DNA of 64,000 nt, taken from Rhineura floridana. Lineage: Eukaryota > Chordata > Lepidosauria > Squamata > Rhineuridae. The notes under the pieces are model-generated. The model searched no databases. It worked only from the letters and a program-made list of their open reading frames with translations, and was not told where the DNA came from. Positions 42,175 through 54,328 of this stretch are shown here, in pieces. The number at the start of each line of letters is the position of its first letter. Positions within the stretch are counted from its first letter, which is position 1. Location: positions 219,193,943 through 219,257,942 of the forward strand of contig NC_084482.1 of assembly GCF_030035675.1 (NCBI RefSeq), read 5' to 3'. Position numbers and translations under genes: made by a program.

Positions 42175-42352
42175 AGCATTTTCTCTTCCAGATGAAGCAC
42201 AAGTGCCGCTATTCCGCGGCCCCGGGGCCAAGCAGTGCATCCACTACCTGAACCGCTACTTCTGGGACCGGCAGGAGAAGCTCTACTTCGACAGCGACCG
42301 TGGGGAATTTATGGCAGTGGCTGAGCTGAGCGAGCCCGAAGCCGAAGCCTGA
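42175..42352 (+). pseudogene. MHC class II beta chain, beta-1 domain exon fossil
   Basis: After an acceptor (ctccccag) the sequence reads HFLFQMKHKCRYS, then in another frame HYLNRYFWDRQEKLYFDSD and RGEFMAVAELSEPEAE. These match, in order, the start and the RYFYNRQE...FDSDVGE...AVTELGRPDAEYWN block of the class II beta-1 (peptide-binding) domain. One frameshift near 42220-42240 separates the two parts and a stop follows at 42350-42352. No beta-2, membrane or leader exon was seen nearby, so this is an isolated exon remnant. Confidence 0.83.
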
Positions 42353-43320
42353 AACGACGGTCTACATGCCCGCTGCAGTGAGCCCACGAGGGGGAGATGG
42401 GGGCCAACAGCAGCTGGGGGGGAGGACCCTGAAGGGCTCTGCCGCCTCCGCACCTGGAGCCGGAACCCAGCAGGTGGGGAAGCCTGGGGAGCCCCGGTTG
42501 GCTGGCTGCCCTGCAGGCTTCCTGGCCCAGAAGACCCCCGCCCCAAAGTCTCTCCCTTGAGACATGCCCTGTCGGGGAGAGGAAGCTCCGTTGAACTCGG
42601 ACGCTCAAGGTTTCTTCTGAGAAGGCGGGCATAGGATCGGGTCTGCGCTGCCGCAGGGCGCCAGAATTCAGCCAATGGGGGAAGCACAGGGGGAGGGCTG
42701 GATCTCGGGGGCCAACGTCCAGCTCCTGTACCCCTCCATGATCCCCAAGTGACAGACAGTCACCTCGGGGTAGCCACGGCCCCTCCCCATCTCCCCCCTC
42801 TACCCTGCGCTCCCTGCCCTCTTCTGGCTCAGAGGGGACCCCTTGAAATCCAGAGAGTCCGAGGGAGGGTGCATCACCTTTCTCGCCGAAGGGCCATGCT
42901 GGGGGTCGGCCAGCCTTCGTGGGGGTGTTCCGATGCCTCGTGCACACGCGCAACACACACGCATCACACCCGCAGACCACACACACGACTCAGGCAGCCC
43001 CCCCTCGCTGTTCTGTCAGTCAGGAGGAGAGTTTGGGGGGAAGAAGGAAGATTTCCTCCCCCATCACAGTGCAGTGGGGTGAACAAATGGGGAGGAATGG
43101 CCCCCTTTCCCTTTTGAGAAGGGCCCCCTTCTGCCTCTGGGGCAGAGATTAAAGAGGGAGGCCACGCAGAGGACGGACTCCTTCACATATAAGTTCTTCC
43201 TGCCAAAGGAGCATCTCGGAGCAAAATGCGTTCTCTGTATTGGCCCAGCAAGGCAGGATGCTTAGACGACACTGCCACCTGGTGGCCACCAGCATTTCCT
43301 GCGGGACCTGTTATAGGGCC
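42353..43320. other. GC-rich sequence without a recognised gene
   Basis: Follows the MHC exon fossil and may be its decayed intron and flanks. The long open frames on both strands have low-complexity composition and no domain. Confidence 0.4.
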
Positions 43321-43324
43321 AAAC

Positions 43325-43392
43325 TCGTCCAGTGAGCTTCATGACTGTGTGGGGATTCAAACCCTGGCCTTCCAGGTCGTGGTCCAACACTG
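43325..43392 (-). mobile_element. Sauria SINE, 5' fragment
   Basis: Complement of the head: ccagtgagcttcatgactgt, gggattcaaaccctggcctt, ccaggtcgtggtccaaca. Confidence 0.82.
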
Positions 43393-43479
43393 AACTGGGG
43401 GAGGGGCAGGGAGGGGAGGGAGGGGAGGGGGAGGCGATTGGGTGGTTGGGTACTGGGCGGAAGGGAAGCCTCTTTCTTT

Positions 43480-43765
43480 TATTTATTTATTATTTAATTT
43501 ATATCCCGCCCTTCCTCCCAGTAGTAGCCCAGGGCAGCAAACAGAAACGATAAAAACACTTTAAAACATCATAAAAAGACCTTAAAGTACATTTTTTAAA
43601 AAGTTTTTAAAACATTTTTTTAAAAAAGGGTTAAAAACATTATTAAAGAAAACACATTAAAAGCAATTCTAACACAGACTCAGACTGGGATAGGTCTCAA
43701 CTTAAAAGGCTTGTTAAAAGATGAAAAGTCTTCAGAAGGCACCAAAAAGATAGCAGAGAACAAAA
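43480..43765 (-). mobile_element. L2 LINE 3' end
   Basis: Complement of the L2 tail (atatcccgcccttcctccca) and 3' UTR, up to ggcaccaaaaagatagcaga, paralleling 4813-4873 plus 13888-18100. Confidence 0.85.
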
Positions 43766-43867
43766 GGAAAACATTGCGAACAGTATTTTCAGCCTTTTCC
43801 CCACCTTTTTATTCTACAGCAGGCACGTGTAGCCTCCCACCCAAATTTAAACCAAAGCTGTCCCTGG

Positions 43868-44155
43868 CCACATCCACACCAGGCCTTTGTTTCACTTTGG
43901 ACAGTCACAGCTTCTCCCAAAGAATCCTGGGAAGTGTAGTTAGTGAAGGGTGCTGAGAGTTGCTAGGAGACGCCCTGTTCCCCTCATAGACCTTCAATCA
44001 GAGTGGCTGACTGTTCAACCACTCTGGCCGCTGCAGCTCTCTCAGTGGAACAGGAGTCTCCTCTCAGCACCCTTCACAAACTACACTTCCCAGGATTCTC
44101 TGAGGGAAGCCATGACTGTCTCAAGTGAAATGAAAGTCTGGTGTGGGTGTGGCCC
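43868..44155. mobile_element. Palindromic MITE
   Basis: Outer arms ccacatccacaccaggcctt and gtctggtgtgggtgtgg; inner arms aagaatcctgggaagtgtag and ctacacttcccaggattctc. No clear TSD, so the superfamily is open, though hAT is likely by analogy. Confidence 0.75.
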
Positions 44156-44714
44156 CCTGATTAGCCAAGCCCAGCAGCCATGAGGTTTTTAAGAACACTG
44201 ACAGTTGGTCCTTACTGAGCATGCCCCGCGTTATCATTGGGTTCCAGCCAAAATTTCTTAAATTAATTAAAAATCAGCCAGGCATTTTTTAAACTGCAGA
44301 AGATGAAGGTCAGAGAATGGGGCAAGGTCAGTATCAGAATTACAGGTACTCTGTGAACATGGCTGATTTTTAATGAATTTCAACAGATTATGAGAACTCT
44401 CAGAGACAAAAGTCCAAAAGGGCTCTGAGGTTTTTCTCTCTCTTTTTACACTTTGAACTGTCTATTCTCTCTGACTGTTTTGTGCATCGCCATGAAAATT
44501 GACAGGGTTGTTAAGCAAGCGTTTCTGAGTTCAGGACTGTAAGTTTTATAAAGTTTTGTTTTGAAATGAGCTTATAGGAAGCCTCAGAACGGCATGCAGG
44601 GGGTATTTTCAATTTAACATTGCAGAATGTGAAAAATCCCCGCTGGCTATACCATACAGCCACTCTCGTGGCTGTATAATAAACTAGAGTTTAACAGCGT
44701 TCTGAAATGCTTTT

Positions 44715-44930
44715 GTGTGCCCGCAAGTGTGTGTTTACCTTAGAAGCAGGCTTTTACCCTGCATTGAGATCATTGAGGCTTGAGACTTAGCAAAATAAGA
44801 AAAGCTACTTTATTTATAGAAATACATAGTAGATAGAAAGGCATACCTAGTTCTAACTAACTAACCAAGTTGGAGGCACAACGCCCAGATGTGGGAGTTG
44901 CCCTCGTGGCTCAGGAGGGGGAGAGGAACA
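44715..44930. repeat. Unclassified interspersed repeat, copy 2
   Basis: Second copy of the sequence at 11617-11830, in the same orientation and about 85-90% alike by eye. Confidence 0.5.
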
Positions 44931-44956
44931 TGTCTGCCCTCCCAGATAGTCAGCAA

Positions 44957-44958
<2 letters not shown>

Positions 44959-45001
<43 letters not shown>
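44959..45001 (+). repeat. (GA)n microsatellite
   Basis: About 21 uninterrupted ga units. Confidence 0.97.
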
Positions 45002-45004
<3 letters not shown>

Positions 45005-45324
45005 GGAGGAGGGGCAGATAAGCTTCCCTAAGACAAATCAGTCTGCAACGGAAGAAAGACAAGTCAGCACAGGTAAAGGCAGCCAATGCTAGTCAGCTGA
45101 AGGACCCTCATTCTATCTCCCTTATATTAACATAAACATAAGAACAAAACCAGCAGTGGCTCTTGCCCCACTGCTAACCGTGAGCATGGATTTTCTCCCT
45201 ATGAGATTTTGATGGCGTGGCCCATGTGCATGCCCTATTCACCACCTTTTCTCTCTCATCCTTCCATGTTAAAGTTAGAGGATGAAGCCTTCTGGAAGTA
45301 CTGATGTGTATTAGTTGATGCTGT

Positions 45325-45327
45325 TAG

Positions 45328-45363
<36 letters not shown>

Positions 45364-47420
45364 ATTTCTATACCGCCCCATAGCCGAAGCTCTCTGGGCG
45401 GTTCACAACATATAACATCTAATATACAATTTAAAAACATATATTAAACTTAAAAATTATACCAAAAATACCTAAACATAATTAAACATATAAACAACTA
45501 CAAAAGTCAGTACTAAAATATTAAATGTAAAATGCATTAAATCAATTGAATATTAAGATGTTAAGATGTAAATATTAAATTGCTAAAATATTTAAAATTA
45601 TATATATTAAAATGCCTGGGAGAACAGGAAGGTTTTTACCTGGCGCCGAAGAGATAACAATGTTGGCGCCAGGCGTACCTCATCAGGGAGAGAATTCCAT
45701 AATTCGGGGGCCACCACAGAGAAAGCCCGTTTTCTCGTTGTCACTTTCTGGACTTCTCTCTGGGTAGGCCCCTGAAGGAGAGCCTTTGATGTTGAATGCA
45801 GTGTATGGGTAGGTTCATATCGGGAGAGGCGTTCCGTGAGGTATTGTGGTCCCAAGCCGTGTAAGGCTTTATAAGTCAAAACCAGCACCTTGAATTGAGC
45901 TCGGAAGCATATAGGCAGCCAGTGCAAGCAGGCCAGAATCGGTGTTATATGCTCGAATCTCCGAGTCCCTGTTAACAGTCTGGCCGCTGCATTTTGCACA
46001 AGCTGCAGCTTCTGAACTGTCTTCAAAGGCAGCCCCACATAGAGTGCATTGCAGTAGTCCAATTTAGAGGTTACCAGCGCATGGACAACCGAAGCAAGGT
46101 TTTCCCTGTCCAGATAGGAACGTAGTTGGGCCACCAACCGAAGTTGATAGAATGCATTCTGTGCCACTGAGGCTACCTGTGCCTCTACTGACAGGGATGG
46201 TTCTAAAAGAACTCCCAAACTATGAACCTGCTCCTTCAGGGGGAGTGCAACCCCATCCAGAACAGGATGAACATCTACCATCTGGTCAGGAGAACCACCC
46301 ACTAACAGCATCTCAGTCTTATCTGGATTGAGCCTCAATTTATTCGCTCTCATCCAGTCCATTACCGCAGCCAGGCATCAGTTCAGCACCTTGACAGCCT
46401 CACCTGAAAAAGATGAACAGGAGAAGTAGAGCTGCGTGTCATCAGCATACTGGTGGCAACGCACTCCAAAACTCCTGATGACCGCACCCAGTGGCTTCAT
46501 GTAGATGTTAAAAAGCATGGGGAATAGTACTGACCCCTGTGGAACTCCATATTGGAGGACCCAGGACGCCGAGCAAAACTCCCCAAGCACTACCTTCTGG
46601 AGGCGACCCGCCAAGTAGTAGAACCACTGCCACGCAGTACCTCCAACTCCCAGATCAGCGAGTCTCCCCAGAAGGATACCATGGTCGATGGTATCAAAAG
46701 CCGCTGAGAGATCAAGGAGAATCAACAGAGTTACACTCCCCCTGTCTTTCTCCCAACAAAGGTCATCATACAGGGCGACCAAGGCTGTCTCAGTGCCAAA
46801 ACCGGGCCTGAAACCCGATTGAAATGGATCTAGATAATCGGTCTCATCCAAGAGTGCCTGAAGCTGGTCCGCAACCACTCTTTCTAGGACCTTGCCCAAG
46901 AATGGAACATTCGCTACCGGCCTATAATTGTTAAGAGTTTCTGGGTCCAAGGAAGATTTCTTCAGGAGTGGTCTCACCACCACCGCCTTCAGGCAGCCGG
47001 GGACCTCTCCCTCTCGCAGTGAGGCATTAATCACTTCCCTGGCCCAGCCGGCAGTTCCAACCCTGCTAGCTTTTATCAGCCAAGTGAGGCAAGGGTCCAG
47101 TACAGAAGTGGTTGCACGCACCTGTCCAAGCACCTTGTCCACATCCTCGAGCTGTACCAATTGAAACTCATCCAACAAACCATGACCAGACTGTGCTCTG
47201 GATACCTCACTTAAATCCACTGCTATAACATTGGAGTCCAAGTCCTGACGGATACAAGAGATTTTATCTTGGAAGTGCCTAGCAAAGTCATTGCAGCGTG
47301 CTTCTGATGGATCTATCATGTCCTTAGAGCCAGAATGTAACAGCCCCTGGACAGTACTGCATTCATAGGTCAAAGAGGCCTTTTCAGAGCCCCTCACGGA
47401 GCCTGGTCATCCCACTCTCC
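45325..47420 (-). mobile_element. L2 LINE, 5'-truncated, best-preserved copy
   Basis: Starts on the plus strand with an (att)n run and the complement of the tail (taccgccccatagccgaagc). The RT protein runs over 47397-45607. The 5' part, including the endonuclease, is missing. Confidence 0.93.
45607..47397 (-). pseudogene. L2 reverse transcriptase with one in-frame stop
   Basis: Minus-strand motifs in order: VRPLLKKSSLDPETLNNYRP, NVPFLGKVLERVVADQLQ, LDLSAAFDTIDHGILL, GVPQGSVLFPMLFNIYM, the catalytic CHQYADDTQLY, then MDWMRANKLRLNPDKTEM and the C-terminal LDYCNALYVGLP ... LHWLPICFRAQFK. One TGA at 46376-46378 splits an otherwise open frame of about 590 codons. Fairly young for this family. Confidence 0.93.
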
Positions 47421-47955
47421 CTTTATTGGTGGCAAGGTCCATATCTAGTGATGCTGACAACCCGTTCTGCCATCAATGTGCAAGGTACAAACATCTGAGC
47501 ACGTGTCACAGCACAAGAATGTTGGAGCTGAGCTGAACCCAGAAGCCTACCTTCTGAACCTCTACCAACTGATTCTGTACCTGATGCAAGTGAGACAAAG
47601 TTTTCCCATGATCCAGGACCTAGAAGAGCGGCAACTGGTCTTGAGTCCTAACAGCCCAATTACCAGCACCTGGGGTGCAGATTGGCAGACTGATAGGAGA
47701 CAGTAGCTACAGGCCAGAATAAAGCCTTAAGAAAAGTCCTCTTGTGAGCCTTAGCGCTGACAGGCAGCTGTGACTTTGACCCATGAAACAATTTTCCTTT
47801 TGACCTTGTATCTTCCACACTCATTGTGGCACCTGGATTCCCAGGCACTTTAGACACTGAAAGAAAAAGGTGTTCTGGTGCTACAGTGGAGTTTGGCTCG
47901 TGTTTCTCATCCTGAAACTCCTGCTGGATTGATGAAGATAAATGACAATGAAATC
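47421..47955. other. No gene recognised
   Basis: Unique-looking sequence between the L2 and the retroviral fragments; possibly part of an old retroelement, but no motif was seen. Confidence 0.35.
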
Positions 47956-47959
47956 TTGA

Positions 47960-48335
47960 AGAGTAGCCTGCAGAGGCAAGCCAAAATAATACTGGAACAT
48001 GGGAATAGGGGGGTGTTTCTTTATATACATGTTGGTCTCTTTCACTCTAGTGTGAGTAACTGTTGGATATGCTCCCTACTCCGTCCATGGGAAGGGAAGC
48101 GTTGCCCTTGTACCCATCCCTTTGACTGAAGAGAACGTCACTGACACGGCCCCCATTTTTATGCCTATGGAATGGAAATGGTTCAGCGCAAATTCTACCT
48201 GGGACATAGCCCCTGTGGCCCAACAAAATGGGGTTTGGTAGGTCCTGCAGAGATTGGGTGAGTTCTGTTTTTTGGGAAACAAGACCAAAGGAAAGAAAGG
48301 CATAGAGGTTGGTGTAAGTAAATGCAAACATTATT
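47960..48335 (+). mobile_element. Endogenous retrovirus env-like fossil fragment
   Basis: A surface-unit motif of the CWxC type (NCWICSLL) near 48058-48080 and a further env-like stretch downstream. The fragment is broken in several places and old. It is assigned by motif only. Confidence 0.5.
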
Positions 48336-48363
48336 TCACTCTTGAAGGGGACTGGAGAAATAA

Positions 48364-48900
48364 CTGATGGAGAATTTTTTGGGATCTTGGACTGGGGGTC
48401 CTTGAAGGAATTTGAAGACACAGGCTTGAAGCAAAAAGGTAGGCCTTTATTCTTTACAAGCATATGGAGGGCCAGTCCTCCAGAGTGCCTGGTGAAAACT
48501 GGACTGAGGCAGTCTGCCTGACTCTTATACATCATTAAGTGCAACATGTGACATTAGTTTACTAATCCTACAAGTTCCTTCCCACAAAACAACAGTTTCT
48601 CCTCTCTGCAATATTTCCAAACCAATCAGAAAACATTAGGTAATTCTACTCTCTAGTTATATAAACATCTGTATGATGGAGGAGAAAAAAATGATTTTTT
48701 CTATAATTCATACATACAAACATATAATAAAATTAAGCAAAAGGCCACAGGCCTTGGGATCATAAGAAAAAGCAAATTCAGCTTGAAGTTCACAGCTCAT
48801 GAGGAGCAGGTAGGCCTGAGTGTATAATTTGCTTATGATTGATGATGTATTGTTGATGAACAAGCATGCATGCTTAGTAGGGAAGGCAACTTTCTGGGGA
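48364..48900 (-). mobile_element. Endogenous retrovirus LTR and adjoining sequence (fossil)
   Basis: The complement of about 48364-48660 matches the 3' half of the LTR at 53141-53669 (shared: aataaaggcctacctttttg). Further right, 48715-48830 on the complement resembles 55145-55265. Broken fragment. Confidence 0.6.
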
Positions 48901-49113
48901 AAGCTGGTTAGACTTCCCATGGTAAAGATGAGGATTTAGTTAAGATTATGGAGAATTCATATGTCCTTTTGTTTGTTTGCTCTATATGAATATATATGTA
49001 TTTTAAAGAAAATCTACCCAGAGGACGATAATATCCTAGAAGCTTGGAAACGAAAATCAGTTAATTGGCAAGGGTCACGTTCACCTCACTGTGACTACCC
49101 TCAATGATAATTC

Positions 49114-49427
49114 TGTTGGTCAGTGACGCAGGTTGTGAGACTCACAGACAAGGTTTTTAGCAGAGAGAGAGAAACCTGAAGCAGAAGGGTTAAGCTGTGA
49201 GAACAGAGTTCCAGACAATCAAGGTCAGTGTGGCTGGCTGAGAGTGTGATAAGCTGGGAACTGGCAGGAACTCAGAGTGTGGGGGAAGCAATGTCAATGG
49301 AGGAAGATGTCTCTAATGTCTTTGCCTAGTAAAGACTCTTACATGAAACTTGCCTGGCCTGTCTTATTCCTGTTCTAAACGGCTTTTGGATTCAAACCAC
49401 GTCTGACCTACACACGCAATCGCAACA
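49114..49427 (+). repeat. Left LTR of the copia element
   Basis: 314 bp, bounded by tgttg and caaca; carries aagactcttacatgaaac and no long open frame. Confidence 0.95.
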
Positions 49428-49475
49428 GGGGTTATGGGCCCAGATTATGAGGCGTGGTAGCGGGTTCGAGAGCTG

Positions 49476-52322
49476 GTGAAGTGGCGTTGTTGCAGAGAGA
49501 AACAAAGCGCAAGTAAGAGGCAAGTAAGAGTGGGCAACATGGCTGTAAATCTGTCTTCCGGGATGCCGAAGGAGAGGCTGAATGCTGTAAATTACTCCAG
49601 CTGGAAGTGGAGGATGAGAGCTGTTCTGATTAAAGAGGATTTGAATGATGTCGTGGAAAAAACCCCTCCGGCAGCTCCTTCAGCAGCGTGGCTGAAGAAA
49701 GACGAGAAAGCGAAGGCTTTTATTACTCTGGGGCTATCAGATTCACAACTGTTGCTGGTGAGTAATGAGCCGACAGCTAATCAGATGTGGGAAAAGTTAA
49801 GAGCCGCGCATGTACAGCAAACTGCGGGAAGCAGGCTGTGTTTAGCACGGAGGCTATATCAGATGTGTTTTACAGATGATGTGACTATGGAAGAGCATTT
49901 GGCTGAATTTCGTAGATTAAATGCAGAGCTGCAACATCGAGGCGTGCATCATAATGACTTGCAGATGGTGTATCTCCTGTTATCTTCATTTGATCAAAAA
50001 TGGGACGTGCTGGTCGCTGGTCTGGAAAGTCAATCTGACGGTAATCTAACTTTGGACTTTGTGGAACAGAAGCTTCAACAAGAGTGGTATAGGAGACAAG
50101 AGAACAAGAAAATAGAATTAAAAGAGGCTGAGACTGTGTCTGTACAAAAACATCGAAATCAAAGAAGCAGGGAAGAGACTAAAACATGTTATTTTTGTGG
50201 ATCACGTGGGCATATACAGAGACATTGTTTAAAGAAGAGGAATTACAGAGACTTTGAAAGTCAGAGGGCAAGCGTGAACTTTGTTTCTAAGGAGAGCAAT
50301 AAACTGATTAACTCTAAATGGCTTCTTGACAGTGGAGCGTCTAATTGCCTAATCACAGACTCTAGTTTATTTTACACTTCAAAGCCGACGCAGGAGAAGC
50401 TTTATCTGGCTGACGGATCTACTCAGGACGCTACTGCGAGAGGAACGCTGAAGATGGGTAATTTGGGAATTTTAACAGATGTATTATTGATTTCTGGTTT
50501 CAAATATAACATTCTATCAGTAAGAAAATTGGCTCAAATAGGTTGTAAAGTTACATTTGAAGGGGATAGATGTTTTGTGAGAAAAGATGGTGAAATATGC
50601 ATGCAAGGGAAATTACAGAACAAAATGTTTATGGTTGAGTGCAAGATTGAGAAGTCAAAATATGTTAATAATGGTGCATTAAGAAACCAGGTATATGATA
50701 TTGAACAAACTGTTGTGAAGAAACGTGTTGTAGAACATCCATCACAGGAGGCCATTTCAGCCTCAAGCAATACATCAGAGGATCCCTCTAATTTGGCTGA
50801 TATTGCTCAACTACCTCGTGCTGAGCAAGAAAAGTGGAGGGCTGCCATGCAAGAAGAAATAAATGCTATGAAGAAAAACCAAACATGGTCACTATGTACA
50901 TTGCCAGAAGGGAAAAAGGCTGTGGGATGTAGATGGATCTTTAAAAGGAAAAGGAATAGTGCAGGTATAGTCACAAGATATAGAGCCCGCTTAGTAGCGA
51001 AGGGCTACATGCAGATTTATGGTACTGACTATGATAATGTGTTTGCGCCTGTAGTGAAATTCGAATCAATCAGGCTGTTACTAAAGATTGCTGCCATAAA
51101 TCAAATGCAAGTGTTTCACTATGATATTATCACTGCCTTTCTTCATGGAGTGCTAACAGAAGACATTTACATGGAACAGCCAGCAGGGTTCACCGAAACA
51201 CCAGGCTTAGTGTGTAAATTACATAAATCATTATATGGCTTGCGTCAAAGTGCAAGGTGCTGGAACACACGGTTAGATGAAGTGTTAAAAGATATGGGTT
51301 TTTCCAGATGTGTTGCTGATACATGTGTGTATGTAAAAAGCATGAATGGCAAGAAAACGTATTGTGCTATTTATGTTGATGATATTCTGTTCTTTTGCCC
51401 GGGAGAGGCGGAAGAACGACAGTTCTTTGATAGCTTAAAACAGCAAGTGGACACAAAGTGCCTAGGGCCGGTTGCACAATATCTGGGAACAGAAATAAAA
51501 CGCACTACAGATGGTGGTTTTGCTCTATTGCAGACAGGGAAGATAGATAGTCTGCTAGAGAGTTGTGGCATGAAGGAATGCAACCCTGTGAGTACTCCAA
51601 TGACAGTTTCATTCCAGCAAGAAGAATGCAACACAGCATATGAAAAGCCAGAATTTTACAGACATGTTATAGGGAAACTGCAATACCTTGTGAAGGTATC
51701 TAGACCAGATATATGCAATGCAGTGGGCATCTTATGTAGAAAAGTAGAAAAACCATCAGAACATGATTGGCTTGGGGTCAAAAGAGTGCTAAGATACCTG
51801 AAAGGCACGAGAACAAAGGGATTAATGCTGTCAGCACAGAACCACGGAGGCATAGACTGTTATGTAGATGCAGATCATGCTGGAGACATAGCCAGTCGAA
51901 AATCTACAACAGGCATCATTCTTAGATTGCATGGCTCAGTACTGGATTGGTGCAGCAGAAAGCAGAATATAGTAGCAACCTCCAGTGCTGAGGCTGAATA
52001 TGTGAGTCTGTCCGCAGCTTGTAATGAAATCCAATGGTTTACGCAACTTGCTCAAGAAGTGAATGTGAATGTAAAGTATCCCATAACAGTATTTGAGGAT
52101 AATCAGACTTGTATTGCAATGGCAACATCAGAAGCTAACACAAAAAGAACAAAACATATCAGTGTGCAATATTTTCACATTCGCGATTGTATACAACAGG
52201 GAGTCATTAAACTACAATACTGTGACACAAAGCATATGTTGGCAGACATAATGACGAAGCCACTAAGTGAAGATAAATATCAATCTCTAGTACAGATGCT
52301 TAACGTGAGTGAACAAACATGA
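49476..52322 (+). pseudogene. Copia gag-pol-like frame (fossil element part)
   Basis: Parts seen in order: a UBN2-type gag region (near LNAVNYSSWKWRMRAVL), a CCHC zinc knuckle (CYFCGSRGHIQRHC), an aspartic protease motif (LLDSGAS), copia RT with VGCRWIFKRKRN and the catalytic YVDDIL box, and RNase H (VDADHAGD, SSAEAEYVSL, DIMTKPLSEDKY). The order is that of Ty1/copia. It is treated as a broken copy. Confidence 0.9.
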
Positions 52323-52495
52323 ATCTGTGAAACTTGTGTAAATAAAGAATAAAGAGAAACTGAACTGAACTGAAACTGTAAATAGAAACTGTAAGAAACC
52401 ATGTACTGAAATGTATTTGTAATGAAAAGTTAATGTTGTAGAAATGTAATAATTGTAACATGATGTTTTGTAGTCTGTAAGTCTCAGGTGGGGGC

Positions 52496-52809
52496 TGTTG
52501 GTCAGTGACGCAGGTTGTGAGACTCACAGACAAGGTTTTTAGCAGAGAGAGAGAAACCTGAAGCAGAAGGGTTAAGCTGTGAGAACAGAGTTCCAGACAA
52601 TCAAGGTCAGAGTGGCTGGCTGAGAGTGTGATAAGCTGGGAACTGGCAGGAACTCAGAGTGTGGGGGAAGCAATGTCAATGGAGGAAGATGTCTCTAATG
52701 TCTTTGCCTAGTAAAGACTCTTACATGAAACTTGCCTGGCCTGTCTTATTCCTGTTCTAAACGGCTTTTGGATTCAAACCACGTCTGACCTACACACGCA
52801 ATCACAACA
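52496..52809 (+). repeat. Right LTR of the copia element
   Basis: Same length as the left LTR and two differences from it. Confidence 0.95.
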
Positions 52810-53140
52810 AATTCTGTCCCAAACAAAGTGCGTGCAATCTCTTGATTAATATACTTTTACTATGTGATATTAGAGAACGAGGTTTCTGATCTCGCATACT
52901 ATAGAACCTGCATCCCTTTGTGTTTGACGGAGAGTGGCTGGCTAAGTTTTATCTTTTTCCCTTTACTGTGTTCCCTAATCATTCTTTATATTATGTGGCT
53001 TTCAGTTATAATATGGTGATTTAAAAATTAATCTTTTTCTTTAGCAGTGTAAATTATAAGTGGAATTTTATATAGAAACATCCAGTCACTCTAAGGAGAA
53101 CCAGAAATTGGCCTTACATCATGGTATTATCTAAGGAACA

Positions 53141-53669
53141 TGTTGTTATGTCCTAGAGATGTTCCTGGCCAGCTTGACTGAACAGAAGCCATGATAGAAT
53201 GGAATGGAATGGTACATATTGGTTTCAGAACGGTACAAGATCATCAATAACAATATGACAGTAGAATAGTGGTATAGTAAATAAAACATTACATTACATA
53301 TCAGTCAAGGGGCCAGATTGACATTAATCTGAGAAGACAGTCACACAGTAAGGATGGGACGCATCTGCTTGATTATGAATATACATGTATTCATTTTAAT
53401 AATGTTACCTGATTGGTTGGAAATATCTCAAGAGGGTTAGATCGGAGAAGAAAGCTTATGTGATTGGTTAATTACTGTCACATGCTGTAACTGTACTGTA
53501 TAAAAGAGCTTGTACACAGTGCCTCAGTGCAGTCCCTTCCAGACTTTCTGGAGGTCTGTCCCTGCATATGCTTGTAGAAATAAAGGCCTACCTTTTTGCT
53601 TTAAGCCTGTGTCATTGATTACTTAAATGACCCCCAGCAAAAGATCCCAAGGAGAAAAATTCTCCAACA
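53141..53669 (+). mobile_element. Endogenous retrovirus LTR (fossil)
   Basis: Bounded by tgttgttatg and tctccaaca. Has a TATA-like box (gtataaaagagc near 53498), an AATAAA signal near 53578 and a partner copy on the minus strand at 48364-48660. No clear target duplication, so it may be a solo or broken end. Confidence 0.65.
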
Positions 53670-54064
53670 TGTACAGGTAATTTGCCATTGTTTTAATATA
53701 CTTCTTATTCCAATATTGTCTGTCTTACTAATATCACCATTGTTCTGCTGTCCCCTTTGACTAATGCTCTTCCAGGACAGCTGAAACCAGTTACTACCAT
53801 ACACTACATTCTACTATTGTGAGTGGGCCTTCATGCATACCCGGGACCTTCTATATTCCATTGTTCCTGATCGGCCAGGTTGACCCAGGTACACCTGGAG
53901 ATATTGAAACATGTTCCTTGAGCAATACAATGATACCAAGTTGGGTCTGACTTAACTTAGGGTGACTGAAAGTTCATGAGCACCACAGTTCTATTAATTT
54001 GCTATAAGGATTCTTATTCCTTATATTTTCTTAGAAGTCCCATTCCTAAGTTTAAAAATACATA

Positions 54065-54240
54065 GCTATAGAGAAGGGATTATGATTAAAATACTGGACT
54101 ATGACTGGAGACCACACAGTTAAGGGAGACACTGGGTGATTCTGAGCCAGCCACTATCTCTCAGCCTCAGAGGAATAGAAAAAGCAAACTAGTTCAGAAT
54201 ACCTTTTTACCATGAAAACCCACTTACAAAGTTTGTATTC
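54065..54240 (+). mobile_element. Sauria SINE, old and diverged
   Basis: Traces of head and body: aatactggactatgactgga, ctgggtgattctgagccagc, tatctctcagcctcagagga, ccatgaaaacccacttacaa. Confidence 0.7.
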
Positions 54241-54328
54241 TACCTATCAAGACTGAAATTAAACACACGGGGACATCTGAAAAATAAGAGTTAAAACATA
54301 AAGTTTCTCCCATTCTACTTTGGTAACT

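Larger units (their letters stand above)
49114..52809 (+). mobile_element. Ty1/copia LTR retrotransposon
   Basis: Two 314-bp LTRs (49114-49427 and 52496-52809) begin tgttggtcag and end cacaaca or cgcaaca. They differ at only two positions by eye, so the insertion is recent. A 5-bp duplication, aattc, lies at 49109-49113 and 52810-52814. The primer-binding site directly after the left LTR (gggttatgggcccag) is complementary to the anticodon region of vertebrate initiator Met tRNA, the half-tRNA primer used by copia. A purine tract (ggtggggg) precedes the right LTR. The internal part is a single long gag-pol-like frame. The copy looks incomplete, with about one break. Confidence 0.95.

Noticed and set aside
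42283-43152. Overlapping open frames around the MHC fossil
   Set aside because: They arise from high GC with few stop codons; the only meaningful reading is the short beta-1 block.
44853-45092. Open frames across the (GA)n run
   Set aside because: Low-complexity translation of a microsatellite.
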